A DNA stretch of 64,000 bases from Acridotheres tristis (taxonomy: Eukaryota > Chordata > Aves > Passeriformes > Sturnidae): positions 9,984,841 to 10,048,840 of the forward strand of contig CM072894.1 in assembly GCA_037013685.1 (NCBI GenBank), in the 5' to 3' direction. Made by a program: the position numbers and the translations under genes. The notes beneath the pieces were generated by a model, which saw only the letters and a list, made by a program, of their open reading frames with translations, had not been told where the DNA came from and searched no databases. Positions 26,790 through 38,940 of the stretch are shown piece after piece; position 1 is the stretch's first letter, and every line of letters begins with the position of its first letter.

Positions 26790-28500
26790 ATGGCCTAGCA
26801 TAAGGAAGAAGGAAAATAAGGATGATGCTTTTTGATGGATTTATTTGTATACAAGTCCCAGTGGACCTAAGTATTAAATAGCTTCCGTTTTTTCAAGTTG
26901 GCATGAGTATACAGAAGACTAGGCACACGTCACTAAAGCTGGATTAATTTTTTTAGTAGATAAAGTGGATTTTCATCTTAGAGTGGATTATTTAGTAGAA
27001 GCTTGTAAATGATTGGACTTGAGTTTCTGAAAAGTGTACCATAGTGGGGGAGAAACACAAATGGTGATTGAAAGGAAATAAGATTTTAAAATAAATCTTG
27101 AAGCTGTTGTTGAGACTAGCAAATAAAAATTGCCTCTACCTATTAGTTTTTACATGCAAAAATGTTTAAACAGATGATATAAAGTACAATTGGGTATAGG
27201 ACCTGCTTGTCTGTCTTGTGAGACAGTGATGAAAGTGGATGTGCCAGAACCCTGTTGGTCAATACCTGCTGAAAAGCTGTATTCCACTAATCCTCTATTA
27301 AAAGCTTTGGCTGCCTGCTAAATATCAGAAGGAAGGGACTGCTCAGAAAGAGGTTAAAGAGCTCACTTCTGTAATAACATATGTTATTGCACTTGGGGTT
27401 TTTTTCATTGCTTTTTTTCTTTCCATTGGTGACAACTGTTCAGTTATCTCGGGAAGAGAGGGAGGTATCTCCAGTTGCTTACAGCTCCTTTTAAAATGCA
27501 ATCACTATTTATATGCATTGTAATGCAAAAGTGTAAACTCAGCTGAAAGTAGCATGTCTGCATGCAAAGCATTGAACATCTTAACCTTTAAATGTAAAGG
27601 GCTAGTCAATATTTTTGGCATTGTTTGGGTTGATGAATAACCCCTGTTTATGAGTGGCAGTGCTTAGGATGCTGTGGAATTGTAGCTGTAGGGAGAAATG
27701 GCCTGTGATAGCCGAGTGTGAACACCCTGGGATTGCACTTGAGGCATTTCAGCTTCCTCTTTTAGCTACTTGAGAGGAGGAGGAGGAAATGATCCTTTTT
27801 TCTTCTGCTCCTACTCATCGACCTTGGAGACTCCATCCATAGTTAGTTATTGTGTATTTGAGTTATTTCTGGCTCATTGTACAGTTACATAAATGCTTGT
27901 GCTGGAAGAACGCAGTCGGTGGCAATGTTCTGCTAGAGAGCTGGAGGCAAAGCAGAGATACTTTGCTTCCCTGACACTGACAGCAGTGCCCATTTCAGTG
28001 CGAGTGGGTTTAGAGTCCTCGGGTCTGCTAGAACATGCTACTCTTCCTGCTCTTCCTACTTTTTATTTTGCAGTGTTTTGTGTGTCTGCCCTCAGCTACT
28101 GCTGCGTGTTCTCACAGGTTGATACGGTTCTTGTTTATTTGTGTGTCTTGTCCCCCTGCAGTTTGCTGGATCCTGCTGGATTAAATTGTAGACATTCCAG
28201 TTTTACTCTATTGACAAGGTGATGGCAGTGCTTGGAGGTGTCGGAGCTACCAACATTTGATATCATTTGAAAACTGCCTGTCTTTTACCAACCCCAGATT
28301 ATTAACTCGTGTTTTGGAGGCAGAGTTTAAATTCTGCAGGAATAAAAAAAACGCGGGCTTACCAAAGGAAATTTCCCAGGCATAGGTAATTGAGAAAGTG
28401 GGTTTTGTTTGGTTGGGCTTTTTTTCATGCCAAAGGAATGCTTCTATTCAAGAGGGGCTTTCTTGAACACATGCTTTTCTTTGTAGTGCACTTGTGTGTT
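26790..28500. other. Non-coding DNA, no gene seen
   Basis: The stretch is AT-rich with a short AGG-repeat near 27,775-27,787. A 109-codon plus frame (27,893-28,222) contains a pyrimidine-rich acceptor-like site ending at 28,161 and an AAG|GTGATG donor-like site at 28,218/28,219. The enclosed 57 bp are a multiple of three and open in one frame, but the short peptide matches nothing I know. I treat it as a probable decoy exon. Confidence 0.6.
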
Positions 28501-28640
28501 TTTCAGTGTGAGATATATTTGCAGTTTAACTGCAAACTGTTGCTTGGCAGTGAGTTACAGTAATTGAAATCACCTGTCAATAACTATATTGATTGACCTT
28601 GTCCTTCTGAGCATCTTCATGAACTGAAACATGAAAGCAT
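28501..28640. promoter_or_regulatory. Candidate regulatory block with palindrome and homeodomain-type sites
   Basis: A near-palindrome TTTGCAGTT-T-AACTGCAAA spans 28,518-28,536 and contains TAACTG, a MYB-like site. It is followed by the E-box CACCTG (28,571-28,576) and a small dyad TCAATA...TATTGA (28,577-28,592). TGATTGAC (28,590-28,597) fits PBX/MEIS-type sites, and the overlapping TGACCTTG (28,594-28,601) contains an orphan nuclear-receptor half-site. This density suggests an enhancer, but I cannot measure conservation, so the call is inference from motif content alone. Confidence 0.2.
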
Positions 28641-31600
28641 GATCTAGTGGTGCCTAAAGACAGAAAGTAATTTCTTTAGAATTGCAAATACTGATAACCT
28701 CTAGAGATGTGCTTGCTTATTGTCAAGTTGTTCTGTGCATGTATGAGCATGTAGACAACCTGGTTTCTGTATAGTGCCTGCAGTATTCTCTCATATTCTC
28801 CAAGTTCAAGACAAGTATACAGAGGAAGCTGGAGACAGTGGTAGAGAGAGGTTTTGCCTTTCAGTTGCAGAAAAATGGTCTGATTTGGAGCAGAGAGAGT
28901 GAAATGGCATCACGAAAAAATCAGTAGGTAGTACAGTATAGTATGTGTGGGAAATTAAGTTCTTTGAGCACAGAAGGGCAAGTTTTAAATGCCTGGTGAC
29001 TCCCAGATGAGATGGAATTTGTCCCACAGCTTGGAAAATGGTTCAGCATCTTTGGATATGAAGGCAGAGAGTTTGGTCAGCCCTTTAAGAAATGGGGAAT
29101 AAGCAACCTGCTTGGTGGGTCTAAAGGTGCAGTGTGCAAGAGGCAAACAAACAAGCCCAGTTCTGGGAAAGAACCATGCGGGTTCAGTGCCCATGAGAAT
29201 GAAGTTGGCTTTTGTGTTTGCCCTAGTAATGAACTGTTAAATAAACCTTGTTGACCATTAAAGGATGGAAATAGTTGTAAAGGACGTGCTAGCTTTTACT
29301 TAGAAAGTACATTCTATTCAAGCTTTAAGAGATGCTAATAAAAGTGAATAATGTGGAAAATATATTTATCTGTAACTGAATCTTTGCTTTATTATATGTG
29401 TGTTTCCTTGTGTGTGCATCTCACATACTGATAACTGGGATCTGTTTGCACGTATACATGATGCCATTTAAAATCACAACAAAAGATTTAACAAAAATTA
29501 TATTGAAGGTGTGGTTTGCTACATAAATAACCCTTTTGTACTGGTAACTACTTTTTATAAAAGAGTAGGGGTTTTTTTAATATAACATCTCAAATCAGAA
29601 TGATCATTTTGCGTAGCTAAGGTATAAATGTATGCTCAAACCTTGGCTAGTAATTAGCTTATTATCAGATGGGTAACTTGCCTGGGGACCTGAGACAGTA
29701 AACTGCCATAATTGCCTTGTGTCATGGAGATGGCTGTTTGTTTTTACATAGACTTACCTTTGGTGTTGTTAAAAATATATTGGTGTTCCATTTCCAAAGA
29801 GGGGATGGTAGAGCAGAGAAATCAGGCAATATGGGACTTTGCAAACAGATAAAAAAAAATGCTCAGGTGAAAGAGTTTGAGCTCTAAATACTGTTTCTTG
29901 TCATTCACTAGCAGGGTCACAATGCAGGGTGGTGACAACAAAAGTGCAGAATTGCAGGGATATGTTTGCATTTCATGTGAGCAGGGCTGCAAAGCTGCAG
30001 TCTGGGGCCATTATGTTTTACTGAGAGAAGGCAGGCAGAGCTCTGGTGCAGGAGACTGCGAAATGATTACATTTCTCACATGGTGGTTAATACGCTTCTT
30101 ATCAGCGTCCTTATTTGAGATTCATGGCTGTACACACAGAAGGCTGCATCGTGATTAAACCCACTGCACTGGCTTTCTCTTCTGCATCAAGCAGGTGGAG
30201 ACAAAAAGGCATGAAAGGGTAGCTGGCAAAGGGGCGAGATGACAGTTGAAGAGTCAAACTCTTGGTTGATCTAAGCAGGCACAGAATTAGATTGTAGTTC
30301 TGGAAAAAGTCAAGTAGATTGTTAGCATGGCTGAGTGCCAGACTTTCTTTTCTCCATGTTTCAAAAACCATGGTGAAGTTGGGAACATGAGTGAAATGTT
30401 AAGACCCGTTAATAAAATCTCATTCTGTCAGCCGCTGTGTAGCTGGTATTTCCCTTCTGGAATCAGAATGAATGGGTGAACGGTTATTAATGTGTAATGA
30501 GATCTTATGGGAACAATAGCATTGCAAGCAAAGGAAAAAGGATTTAGAGAAGGGAATCATTCATGTGAGAGTTAGGCTTGCCACGCTGGCATGTTAGTGC
30601 TAGTAGGGCACGGTCCTGAAGGTTTGTGCCAGTGTTTTAAAAGCTAGAAACAGCAGGATGTTGAACCATGAAAGCAGGCGCCCTCCTGACACTATGCTCT
30701 ATCAAGTCTCTTGTTCCACTTCCTTGCCTTTTACCATGTTTTCCTCTATCCACTGAAAACTGCTGGAGGCAGAGGTCATGCCTTTTATTTGGCTATCAGG
30801 TGCTGCTACATGTGAGGAACATATTTTGTTGGTTGCTAGAGGAACAAGAGCATCAGTAACATACCCTTGAATAAAAAATTCTTTAAGTCTCTATAAAGAT
30901 GCATTTTACCCAATCTGTATGGGAGCCTGTAACTCGTGGATTTCTAAAAACTGAACGTGTACCCTAGAAAAGGGGCTCAGTTTGTACTCAGACCGAGCTC
31001 TGTGCTGCTGACTGTCCACTGTCTGGGCTGGATGGGCATTCAGTCTGACCCATTCATTGCCCTGATGCTGTGCTGTCACTTGCAAACCCAATAGAGCTTA
31101 TTTTCCTCCTGGGCAAGGGAAATGCCAGAAAGCTTTCTCCTTCCACGGGATTTCCCTCTTTCAGTGATTACAGAGTGTTCAGTGCAAGCTTTGTTATTCT
31201 GTACTTGTTTTAAAACAGCTTCATAACTTGGGATTTGATCACCAAAGAGTTTTGAGGTTGGTCATTTCTGATGGAGTTCACCCTTACTGTAGCAGCTCCT
31301 TGCACTCCAGTGCACAAATAACCATGTATTGTGGCTTTGTGTTTTGGAAAATGGAGAATTAATATAGTTTAATGCAGTTTAACACAATGTTTTCCAGGCT
31401 TTTATTACTCAAGGACTATATCATGATGGAATGTAAAACCTGCTCTTTGCAGACTTAAAATGATACTGTCTCTTATTAGCTAGGTATTAGGCATAGGATA
31501 TAAACTGGATAGGATTATTTATTATTTGGCCAGTCTTGCTCAGATGATTTTGCCATAAAGCTGTTCTGGTGCTGTTTCACCAGCAGCAGCCGGGCTATTT

Positions 31601-32640
31601 GCAGGTTGTGTTAAATTTGTTTCCCAAATAACTTCTGTTGATCCATCATGGACACAGATACACAGCTAATATGTACCTAGGAGGATACACTCATGGTGTT
31701 CTTAATTGCCTCTTACAATAGGTTGCTGCAATACTTAGGTGATACCTAATTCTTCCAGCACCTTTGTGGGTGTCTGCCCCATTCCTCGTCTGTAAGGTGG
31801 CGTTTCCTTTGCATGGCTGAACTCCTCTCTCTGTGTGAAAGAAAGGGCCCTGGAGGCTGAGCAGAGTTGCAGGTAGACAGGTGCTCTAAATCCATGCTCA
31901 AATAGAAAGGGTACACAGCAGGTACAAATGCTCATTAAAAAGTTATTATTTTGATATAGCTGTCAGATTTCCACTTCCCTACCCTCCATCATTTGGTGAG
32001 TTACTTTTCAAGTTTGTATGAGCGTCCAGGGTAACTTCTACTTCTGAGATCAAAAGGCTTTTCACAGTTGTACAGGTGAAACTATGATGGATTTCAGGTA
32101 TTTTAGAAAAGCTTTGTGGAAAGCAATTTCAAGAGCTGGATCATAAATATAATTGAGTAAAACAAATACAAAGGTGGTAGGCTGGCACTTCAGTGCTGAA
32201 GTGTCTCACACCCAAAACAGCCAATGAACAGATTCAAGAATAAAAATGCACAATGTATACTCGGAAGCAGAGGAAATACAGATTCACAGCTGTGTAATGA
32301 GAACTGCTTCTTGTAAATAGAGCGGCGTGAGGGCAGAAATTAAGCAAACAAGTTGAATTTGCAAGGATTTCCGAGCAGGGAAGACATCTAAAAGGGGACT
32401 TGATTTTTCTAGAGGACAGCATGAATCATTTGCCTTTATTGTTTCATCAAGATGCCTCTAGGAGCTTAGGTTTAGTAGTGTTCAGGGCTTTTTTTCCCTT
32501 CCCGGGAAGTGCCAGGGACAAAGTGACAGGCTCTTTGTCCTTCCAGAAATGGCAGATCTGTCCTCCTGGCTTGAGAGTTAAAAAGGCAAAAATTAAAAAG
32601 GAGGTTTTAAAAAAACTGTTTAAACTTTTTCAAATTTAAA
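28641..32640. other. Non-coding DNA, no gene seen
   Basis: A 43- to 93-codon scatter of frames on both strands carries no recognisable domain. At 29,758 the minus strand has a perfect donor, AAG|GTAAGT, but its only upstream acceptor is weak. About 30,440-30,560 and 31,560-31,690 look like moderately complex, non-repetitive sequence of the kind often seen in conserved non-coding elements; this is only an impression. No repeat or RNA gene can be named. Confidence 0.6.
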
Positions 32641-33060
32641 CGAAGTATTTATGACTTTGTTGATGATTGACCTTTTAGCTCTCTCGCCATGGATCAGTAC
32701 TTTGCTAGACTGTTAAAGGATTTTCTCCTCAGCTGCGAGTTACCTGCATGAAGCTGTAATTGTGGGTTTTAACTTGAGCGAGCTTTGCTGACACGCCTTC
32801 CCTGCAGGTTAAAGAAATCACAGCATTTTAGGACTTTCCGAAGGCTGGTGGCAGCTGGAAGAGTCTGAGCCACAGCGGTCTGTCACTGTCCTTATCTTCC
32901 CATTCACAGAGCTGTGAGAGAGGCCTATTAATCATCCTGCCTAAGGCCCGGGAGCCTGTGGCAATGCACAGAGAATTGATGTAGCTTCTGAACAGTCAAC
33001 ACGACAGGATTCTTAGTTGCTGCCTGCTTTAGGTCTGAAATACTGGCAGATTTCATTAAA
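32641..33060. promoter_or_regulatory. Candidate regulatory block (E-box, GATA and homeodomain-type sites)
   Basis: This block is less AT-rich and more complex than its flanks. GATTGACCTT at 32,665-32,674 repeats exactly the decamer at 28,591-28,600. There is a CAGCTG E-box (32,852-32,857), TTATCT, which is a GATA site on the minus strand (32,892-32,897), and TTAATC, a homeodomain-type site (32,928-32,933). No frame looks coding. I infer a possible enhancer; the evidence is motif density only, and single motifs of this length occur by chance. Confidence 0.2.
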
Positions 33061-33117
33061 GTCTCTGTGAGGACTCCTTTTTCCTTCTGGGCTGGTGTCA
33101 GAACTGCCACCTTATCT

Positions 33118-33168
33118 CTCCTGGAGGAGGCAACAATCGGTTTCTTCTTTCTGGATCCCCTCCAGGAG
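33118..33168. repeat. 10-bp perfect inverted repeat
   Basis: CTCCTGGAGG at 33,118-33,127 and its exact reverse complement CCTCCAGGAG at 33,159-33,168 are separated by 31 bp. Each arm is itself nearly self-complementary (CTCC-T-GGAG). In RNA this would give a GC-rich 10-bp stem with a large pyrimidine-rich loop. No function is known to me. Confidence 0.55.
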
Positions 33169-33579
33169 CAGTTAGTGTGGCAGGAGAGTTGGTTTTGGTA
33201 GGAGGGACTAGAGGGTGTTTAGGTTTGTTGTAGGTGTGAGCACTGAGACAGCGGTGGTGAGGAAAGAGTGAGAAAAGAACAGAAGCCCCTTTCTGTATCT
33301 TGAAGGAGCCACTGAGGTGGGATGAGAGCTGGTGCTGGGGGGTGAATGTGCCAGTTTATCTTTAACATAACTTCTTGTGGTCTGAGTACTTTCAGCCTGG
33401 AGTTAAAGTTTGCTAAGATCAAGTTTTGAAAACATGCGAGTGAGATTTTGTGTTTCTTGCTAAGTAGTCTGGTTCTCAGCTTTAGGAGACAGGTTGAATT
33501 GAGAAGAGTTGTGCTAAACTTTGCTGTGAAGTTTGCTACAATTAGTGGCTTGTGAATTTATTACATTGGTGTTATTGTT

Positions 33580-33598
33580 AGGGTTTTGGAAAAACCCT
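33580..33598. repeat. 8-bp perfect inverted repeat with a 3-nt loop
   Basis: AGGGTTTT (33,580-33,587), GGA, AAAACCCT (33,591-33,598). It resembles a minimal hairpin but has no T-run or other context that would make it a terminator in a vertebrate genome. A chance or minor structural feature is likely. Confidence 0.4.
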
Positions 33599-33739
33599 CT
33601 ATTATAATTACATCTGCAGACTTTCTGCACAGACAAAAGGTAGATGTTACTATCTCCCATACAGTACAGCTTCTTATTTGCAAGCACTGCTCCTTCTATT
33701 CTTCCTGCATTCCCCTGTAGAAATTTCCAAGTAGTTCTC

Positions 33740-33880
33740 CAGTAGCCTCAGGGTGAAATCTTCCCTCCACCAACATCAGTGGGGAATCTGCCACTGACTC
33801 CAATGGGATCATTATTTCATCCTGTTTTGGGAGGAATCGTCTTTGCCTGACAGAATGCTGCAGGACTTGGGTCAGCAAGA
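33740..33880 (+). repeat. Probable old amniote interspersed-repeat relic
   Basis: Two pieces recall a motif series I know from old repeats of reptile and bird genomes. The first is CAGTGGGGAATCTGCCACTG (33,778-33,797) followed by ACTCCAATGGGATCA, compared with the familiar CCATTGACTTCAATGGG core. The second is TTTGCCTGACAGAATGCTGC with AGGACTTGGGTCAG (about 33,842-33,875), compared with TGCCTGAGTAAGGACTGCAGGATTTGG. The order and spacing fit one degraded copy. The family name and ends are uncertain because I rely on memory of the consensus. It supports a sauropsid origin for the window. Confidence 0.45.
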
Positions 33881-36800
33881 GCTAGTGCTCTCTTGTCAGC
33901 AGCACAACCCCTCCCCTTGCCTAATTTCCATAATAACTTGGAGACAGCAAGGCTTTTTTTTTTTCTCCTTCCCTATTAAATCTAGCCATGATGGATGCCC
34001 AGTGGAAGCTGAGCATTACTTCTGCAAAACAATCTGCAGTAACTGCAGAATTTAATGGCTTTACATTCCCCAAACAGGCCGTGTGTACAGGCAGTGCTGC
34101 CAGCCCAGAAGTTGTTGGTATTCTGCATTCTGTGGATATAAATTCAAGTTCTCGTCACTTTCCCCAGTTAAAAGCTTCTCTTCAGACACAGAAGCAGCTG
34201 ATCAGAAAGGGCAGTTGTTGTCAACAGTCTTATTACTAATGACAACCCTAATAGCACCATCACTTCCATGTGATTTCCATCTCAGTGGCTTCACACTCTT
34301 CAACTTAATAAGCATTCTTACACCAGGGTAGTCAGCAAAATATTGATTATCTCCTCTACTTCATTTTGTCATTTATAATCTAGGAAATAATGGTGAAATT
34401 ATTTGATTTCTCTGCACCAAAGGAGAACTCAGAACTCACATATTTTTACCTTCCATATTGTTCAGGCTCCTTCCAATCTGTAGTCACACACAGCTGTTTC
34501 CTTCATTAAGCCATCTCTTGAATGTATCTTAAAAAGATACCTTAATTTAGGTGAAATATGATTTAGCAACAATAACCATTTCCATCAGTAGTGACACCAG
34601 CTGAAGAAATTCGATAAAGCAGTCACAAGCCTAGCATTTGCAACACTGTAAGGGAATTTGTCCTTCAAATGGTTCATGTGCTCACAGTTTGCCAGCTAAA
34701 TATATTAGGAGAATGTTAATCACTGTTGGTTGTCAAATTCAAACAGACAATTAAAGTCAAATCTTCTACACCAGCCTCAGAAGACTGCTCAAATTTCGAA
34801 TTTGTATAGAAGGCTGTAAATTTTAATTGTTATGACAAAAACCTTCCCAAGCTCAGCATGACATGTCATTCCAATACCGCTGGCATTTTACAGTCATTGC
34901 CATTTTTAAACGTTGTAACTCTCTTTCTATGGCCTCCAGCACACTTGTCTTTTAAGAAGCCAGATGGGACAGTCAGATATGCCAATAGTTCATCTTACTC
35001 TGAGAAGCACACATCACTCGGGCACCATACATTTCAAAATCCACAACCCTGAAACACAGACACAGTAGGACAGCAGATTATCTTCAGGAAGATACCATAC
35101 CTCCTCCCCCCCAGCTTTACAAGACAAACTTGTGAATATAACAGCTGAGCCACTCTGGAAGAGGATTTGCTATCAAAGAAAAGCTTAGAAAGAAGCATCA
35201 ATTCACACTGTGCTGTGTTAATGTGATCCCCAAATCCTTGACTGGTTTAATGGGAGAAGAAATGCTATTGCATACTTTATGGAACAAAAGCACCTTCCAA
35301 AGCTTCCTTTTCAAAAATTCTGACTGCCAATTACTGTTTTGGAGACTAATGATGAGCAAAAATGTGTTAGTGCTGCTATGGAATTAATGGGCAGGCATTG
35401 CAGAAAGGCACGGGGATGAATACCTAACACCTTCCACCTCAGAAAGCTGAAGCCTCTTTGAGAAGGCACCAACCCGTAGCTCTCTTCCCCATTGCTTCAT
35501 TCTGATCTTCACGAGCTGCTGAATGAACAGATGTTCATTTCCTGTCAGTGCCTCAGCTGTGGCAGAGGAGTATAAAGGGTCCTGCTGGAGTTCACTTTAC
35601 CCAGCAGACTCTCCAGCAGTGAAATCCAGCATCCTGTTAGAAAAATGTTCTTCTGCATGGCTATGACAAGAGCAGACACTCCTTTGGTTCTTTCATCTCA
35701 CCTAAGACAAAAATCCTGTGAAAGATTTGCAAGCAAGAGAATGGAATAGATTGCTTCATGGCAGATGCAAAGTAATCCAATTTACCTCTCTGTAATCACG
35801 GTCCAATCTGCTGAACTAACACACATCCACACCCACCTTCCCTGCTCTGCTCTACAGACCAGCTTGAATATACAAAAGAGCCCATATGGCTGAGCAGAAA
35901 CCTTTGGCACTATATTTGCACTCTGCATGAACACGTGAACTTTCAACTCTGCAGCTGGAATCAGTCTCAAGCTTCACACATTTTGTGAAGATAAGTTGTG
36001 ATAATCTTTCTGCATTTTCAGCCAACACTTGTATATCCAGATGCCAAAAGGCATGGCTTAGAGCCAGAAGAAAAACTGCCGTCATTCTCAGCAGTTTTCA
36101 GATTCAGTGCATAAATTTTGTTACATTATAAAAAAGGTGCCAAAGGCTCTATAGAGACAAAGTGCCCCTTATTCTGTACTGTGCGATGTATCATGCTGTA
36201 AGACTGGAATGCTGAAAGGCCATTTCACGTATTTACATTGTAAAGCAGACCAGGGTCTTGAATCTTACAAAACCACTTTGTGTGAGGTGAAGAAGGGAAA
36301 GAAAACTGTTGTTCTGGCAACCTTTAGTGAGACAAATGTTGTCCTTGCCCGTAGGAAAACGGCATGAGAATGCATAGGCATGTGCACGGCAGGTTTCACT
36401 ACAGCTTAGCTCTAGTAGGGTTTCTCATCATCTGTGGGTTTCAGAACAACTTCCTGAGCACCCTGAGGAAGCATGGGTGCTGCAGCTGAGTTCACCATAA
36501 AGCAGAGAATTCCCCAAATTGAGGAAAGAAGACTGGAACTCCCAGCTCATCAGGTTGGTAAGACATTTTTGAAACACATGCCAAAACTGTATGTTTCTAG
36601 TATTTTGCACGTAATTAATTTGTAGCAAGTCAACATGAATTAAAAAAAATCTGGAAAAGGAGACTAGTTGTCACTGAAGGACAGTTTCTGAAGGACATAA
36701 AAGGTTGGGGGAAAGTCCAACTTTTCTGTTTCTGAAACCATCCAACATAATGGGTATTGAATACCTTAGATGTTAAAGAAAAGGCCTTCAAAGTAGCCAT

Positions 36801-38647
36801 TGGTCACATGGTACCTGCTGGAAACAAGATGCCATGTACACATAAATATAATATCTACATAAATAGAACACAAGTCATTGTGCAATAATGCTAAAAAAAC
36901 CACTGTGTTTAAAAAACCTGGGATGAGTAATACATTTTATACTGGTGTAAAAGCAGTCCACAGTATTGCACTTAAAACACATTCATTAATGCTCCAAGGT
37001 GTTTTTCAGGCTTTCATAAAAGCAAAATTAATGGATGCTGCTAAAACAATAGTGTGATTTGATTTTTATAATAATAGCTAAAAAGCCTGGTAAAACACAA
37101 GAGCAAGCAGTAATGAGGCTCTGCTGGGATCTAGAGAGCTCAAGCTTTCTTTTACACTCAGCTAAATAGTTAATCACATCATGTGCTCACTTTTTAATCA
37201 CTTTAAATCAATACAGCAGTAGGATAAGTAATAACTTTGCTTTTATGAGAAAGCTTCTGTTGCATCCTTAGTTGCCAGGAATGAGAACTGTTTATGAAAA
37301 AGTAATTTATAGCAAAAGTTTATATGAACTATAGAGCTTCATGCATATCAGGCTGTATGAACAACAATTTAGAACTGACAGAAACATCAATATGCAAAAG
37401 TTTATTATTAATTCCTCAGTTCTGGGCCCTTTAATCTGCAGTTTGTAAATCTTATATTACATTTGCTACTCTTTCATAGAAGTTTGTGTCTTTCCAGCTC
37501 TTCTAAAACTGATGAAATCCTGTTCATAGTGTGCAATGAAAAGTGAGATTGGTATGGTTTAAAAATTGGGACTTCATTATGGACTCTGTTGCTTTCCATT
37601 AAATAGGTGAAAGAAAACCCAGAAGAAAATGAATCTCATAATTTACATGACGTTCATGCAATCTAATCCTAAGCCTTATCCCAGCTGTCGCTGTTCAGTG
37701 CACAGCTCAAACCCAGAATAAGTCTGTGCATAAGCAAATGCAGCACTGCCGGCAGCACCCTCAAACCCGGCCCTGCAATCCATAAAATTTTCCCAAAAAT
37801 GCAAACTTCACCTCATTTCTTTTATGACATCTTTTCTCTTATTTGAGTCTTTCCTTCTGTATTGGTGCCACTAGCTTCAATGCACTCCAGATATGCTTTG
37901 CTGTACTCCAGGGTTTATTTGTATTAATTGTAGCACATTTATTGCCCTGCAAGAGCTCTTATGAAGCTACTGTTTTGTGTAGGCCAATGGGCTGGAATAG
38001 CTTCCCAGTGCTCTCACTTCTCCTTTAGTTTAGTTTATTTCAAGTGCAGCTTTTCTCTGGAAAATATCTCTGTCCAAATGACATGGTAGCATACCAGGGC
38101 TATGTCCTAGCTGCCAACTGGATTCAAATACTGTACAGACAGGTCACCTGCAACCTCTGCAGAATTTTAAGTTAGATCAGCCTCGTAATTTGTTGTAAAT
38201 CATTCTTCGTACAACTTTTTTCTGCCATGTAGAGGGATAAGAACTTCTGTTATGTGACTGTCCTTCCAGTAGCAGCAGACTGTATTGCTGTTTCCTTTTT
38301 TAGGACTGACAACATGGGGAGTTAATTTTCTGGAGATACTTGGCACCTTGCATTATTGGCTTCTTTGGCTTGTGTCCTGTAACAGTCAGGATTTTTTTTA
38401 CCTCTTGCACAGGACAAGCTGTATATTTTGGCTGTTTACCTTTAGGGATAGAGCTACCACTTCTGCAGATCCCTTTAGGTCATCTGGCAGCCTGTTTATA
38501 CAGCTGGGACCACAAAGAGCAGTGGATTGCATTCAAGAGGATGGCAGAATGAAAACAGATGCTCCCAAAGGCTAAAGTCTGTTTTTCTTTGCTGAAAGAA
38601 AGGGGCAGTTTTCTGTGTTTCATGACACCAGGTAATTCTTTAGAGTC
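33881..38647. other. Non-coding DNA, no gene seen
   Basis: Some lines here are A/C-rich on the plus strand, unlike much of the window, but the trend is not uniform. A 64-codon frame at 34,858-35,052 crosses a good acceptor-like site (pyrimidine tract, CCTCCAG ending at 34,939) and stays open to a TGA, yet no poly-A signal or donor follows and the peptide is unknown to me. About 36,990-37,440 is complex, non-repetitive AT-rich sequence that could be a conserved element. A minus-strand GAG|GTAAAT lies near 35,787. No repeat can be named. Confidence 0.55.
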
Positions 38648-38940
38648 ATGTTCCTAATACTCGTTTTTACTTGCCCCACAGCGCTCAGCAGTGACCCCAT
38701 GCATTTCATGCAGGTTGATAAAGACCCAGATGAGTCCTTTGTCTTCCATAGGTGTCTTGTTGCTGAAGGAGGCTGGGACTCCACCCTGCGGAGGTGATGG
38801 GCTGAAGGTGGCCAGCTTCACAGGGTCAGGCTCTAACTGAGCTCTAAACAGAACACATTGCTTGTGTCAGTAGGAGCTTCTGTTTTAAGTGTAGTGAGGA
38901 GGTTTTGCTTATGAAAATAAAATAGTTTGCTAAAAACTTG
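38648..38940 (+). other. Candidate 3'-terminal exon (unproven)
   Basis: A branch-point-like CCTAAT (A at 38,657) lies 24 nt before an acceptor, TTTTTACTTGCCCCACAG, that ends at 38,681. From there one frame stays open for 37 complete codons to TGA (38,795-38,797), reading in part DPMHFMQVDKDPDESFVFHR. The first codon is split, with two bases in this exon. The canonical poly-A signal AATAAA follows at 38,916-38,921, 119 nt past the stop. The same frame also opens at an ATG at 38,648 (49 codons). I recognise no protein family. All the parts of a last coding exon are present, but each is common by chance, no upstream exon is identified, and it should not be treated as a gene without transcript support. 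Confidence 0.2.

Noticed and set aside
29758..29840. Perfect minus-strand donor AAG|GTAAGT with an open frame upstream
   Set aside because: The only acceptor available ends in AAAG and is weak; no protein match.
34940..35052. Good acceptor followed by an open frame to a TGA
   Set aside because: No poly-A signal or donor follows, and the peptide is unknown; less complete than the 38.7 kb candidate.
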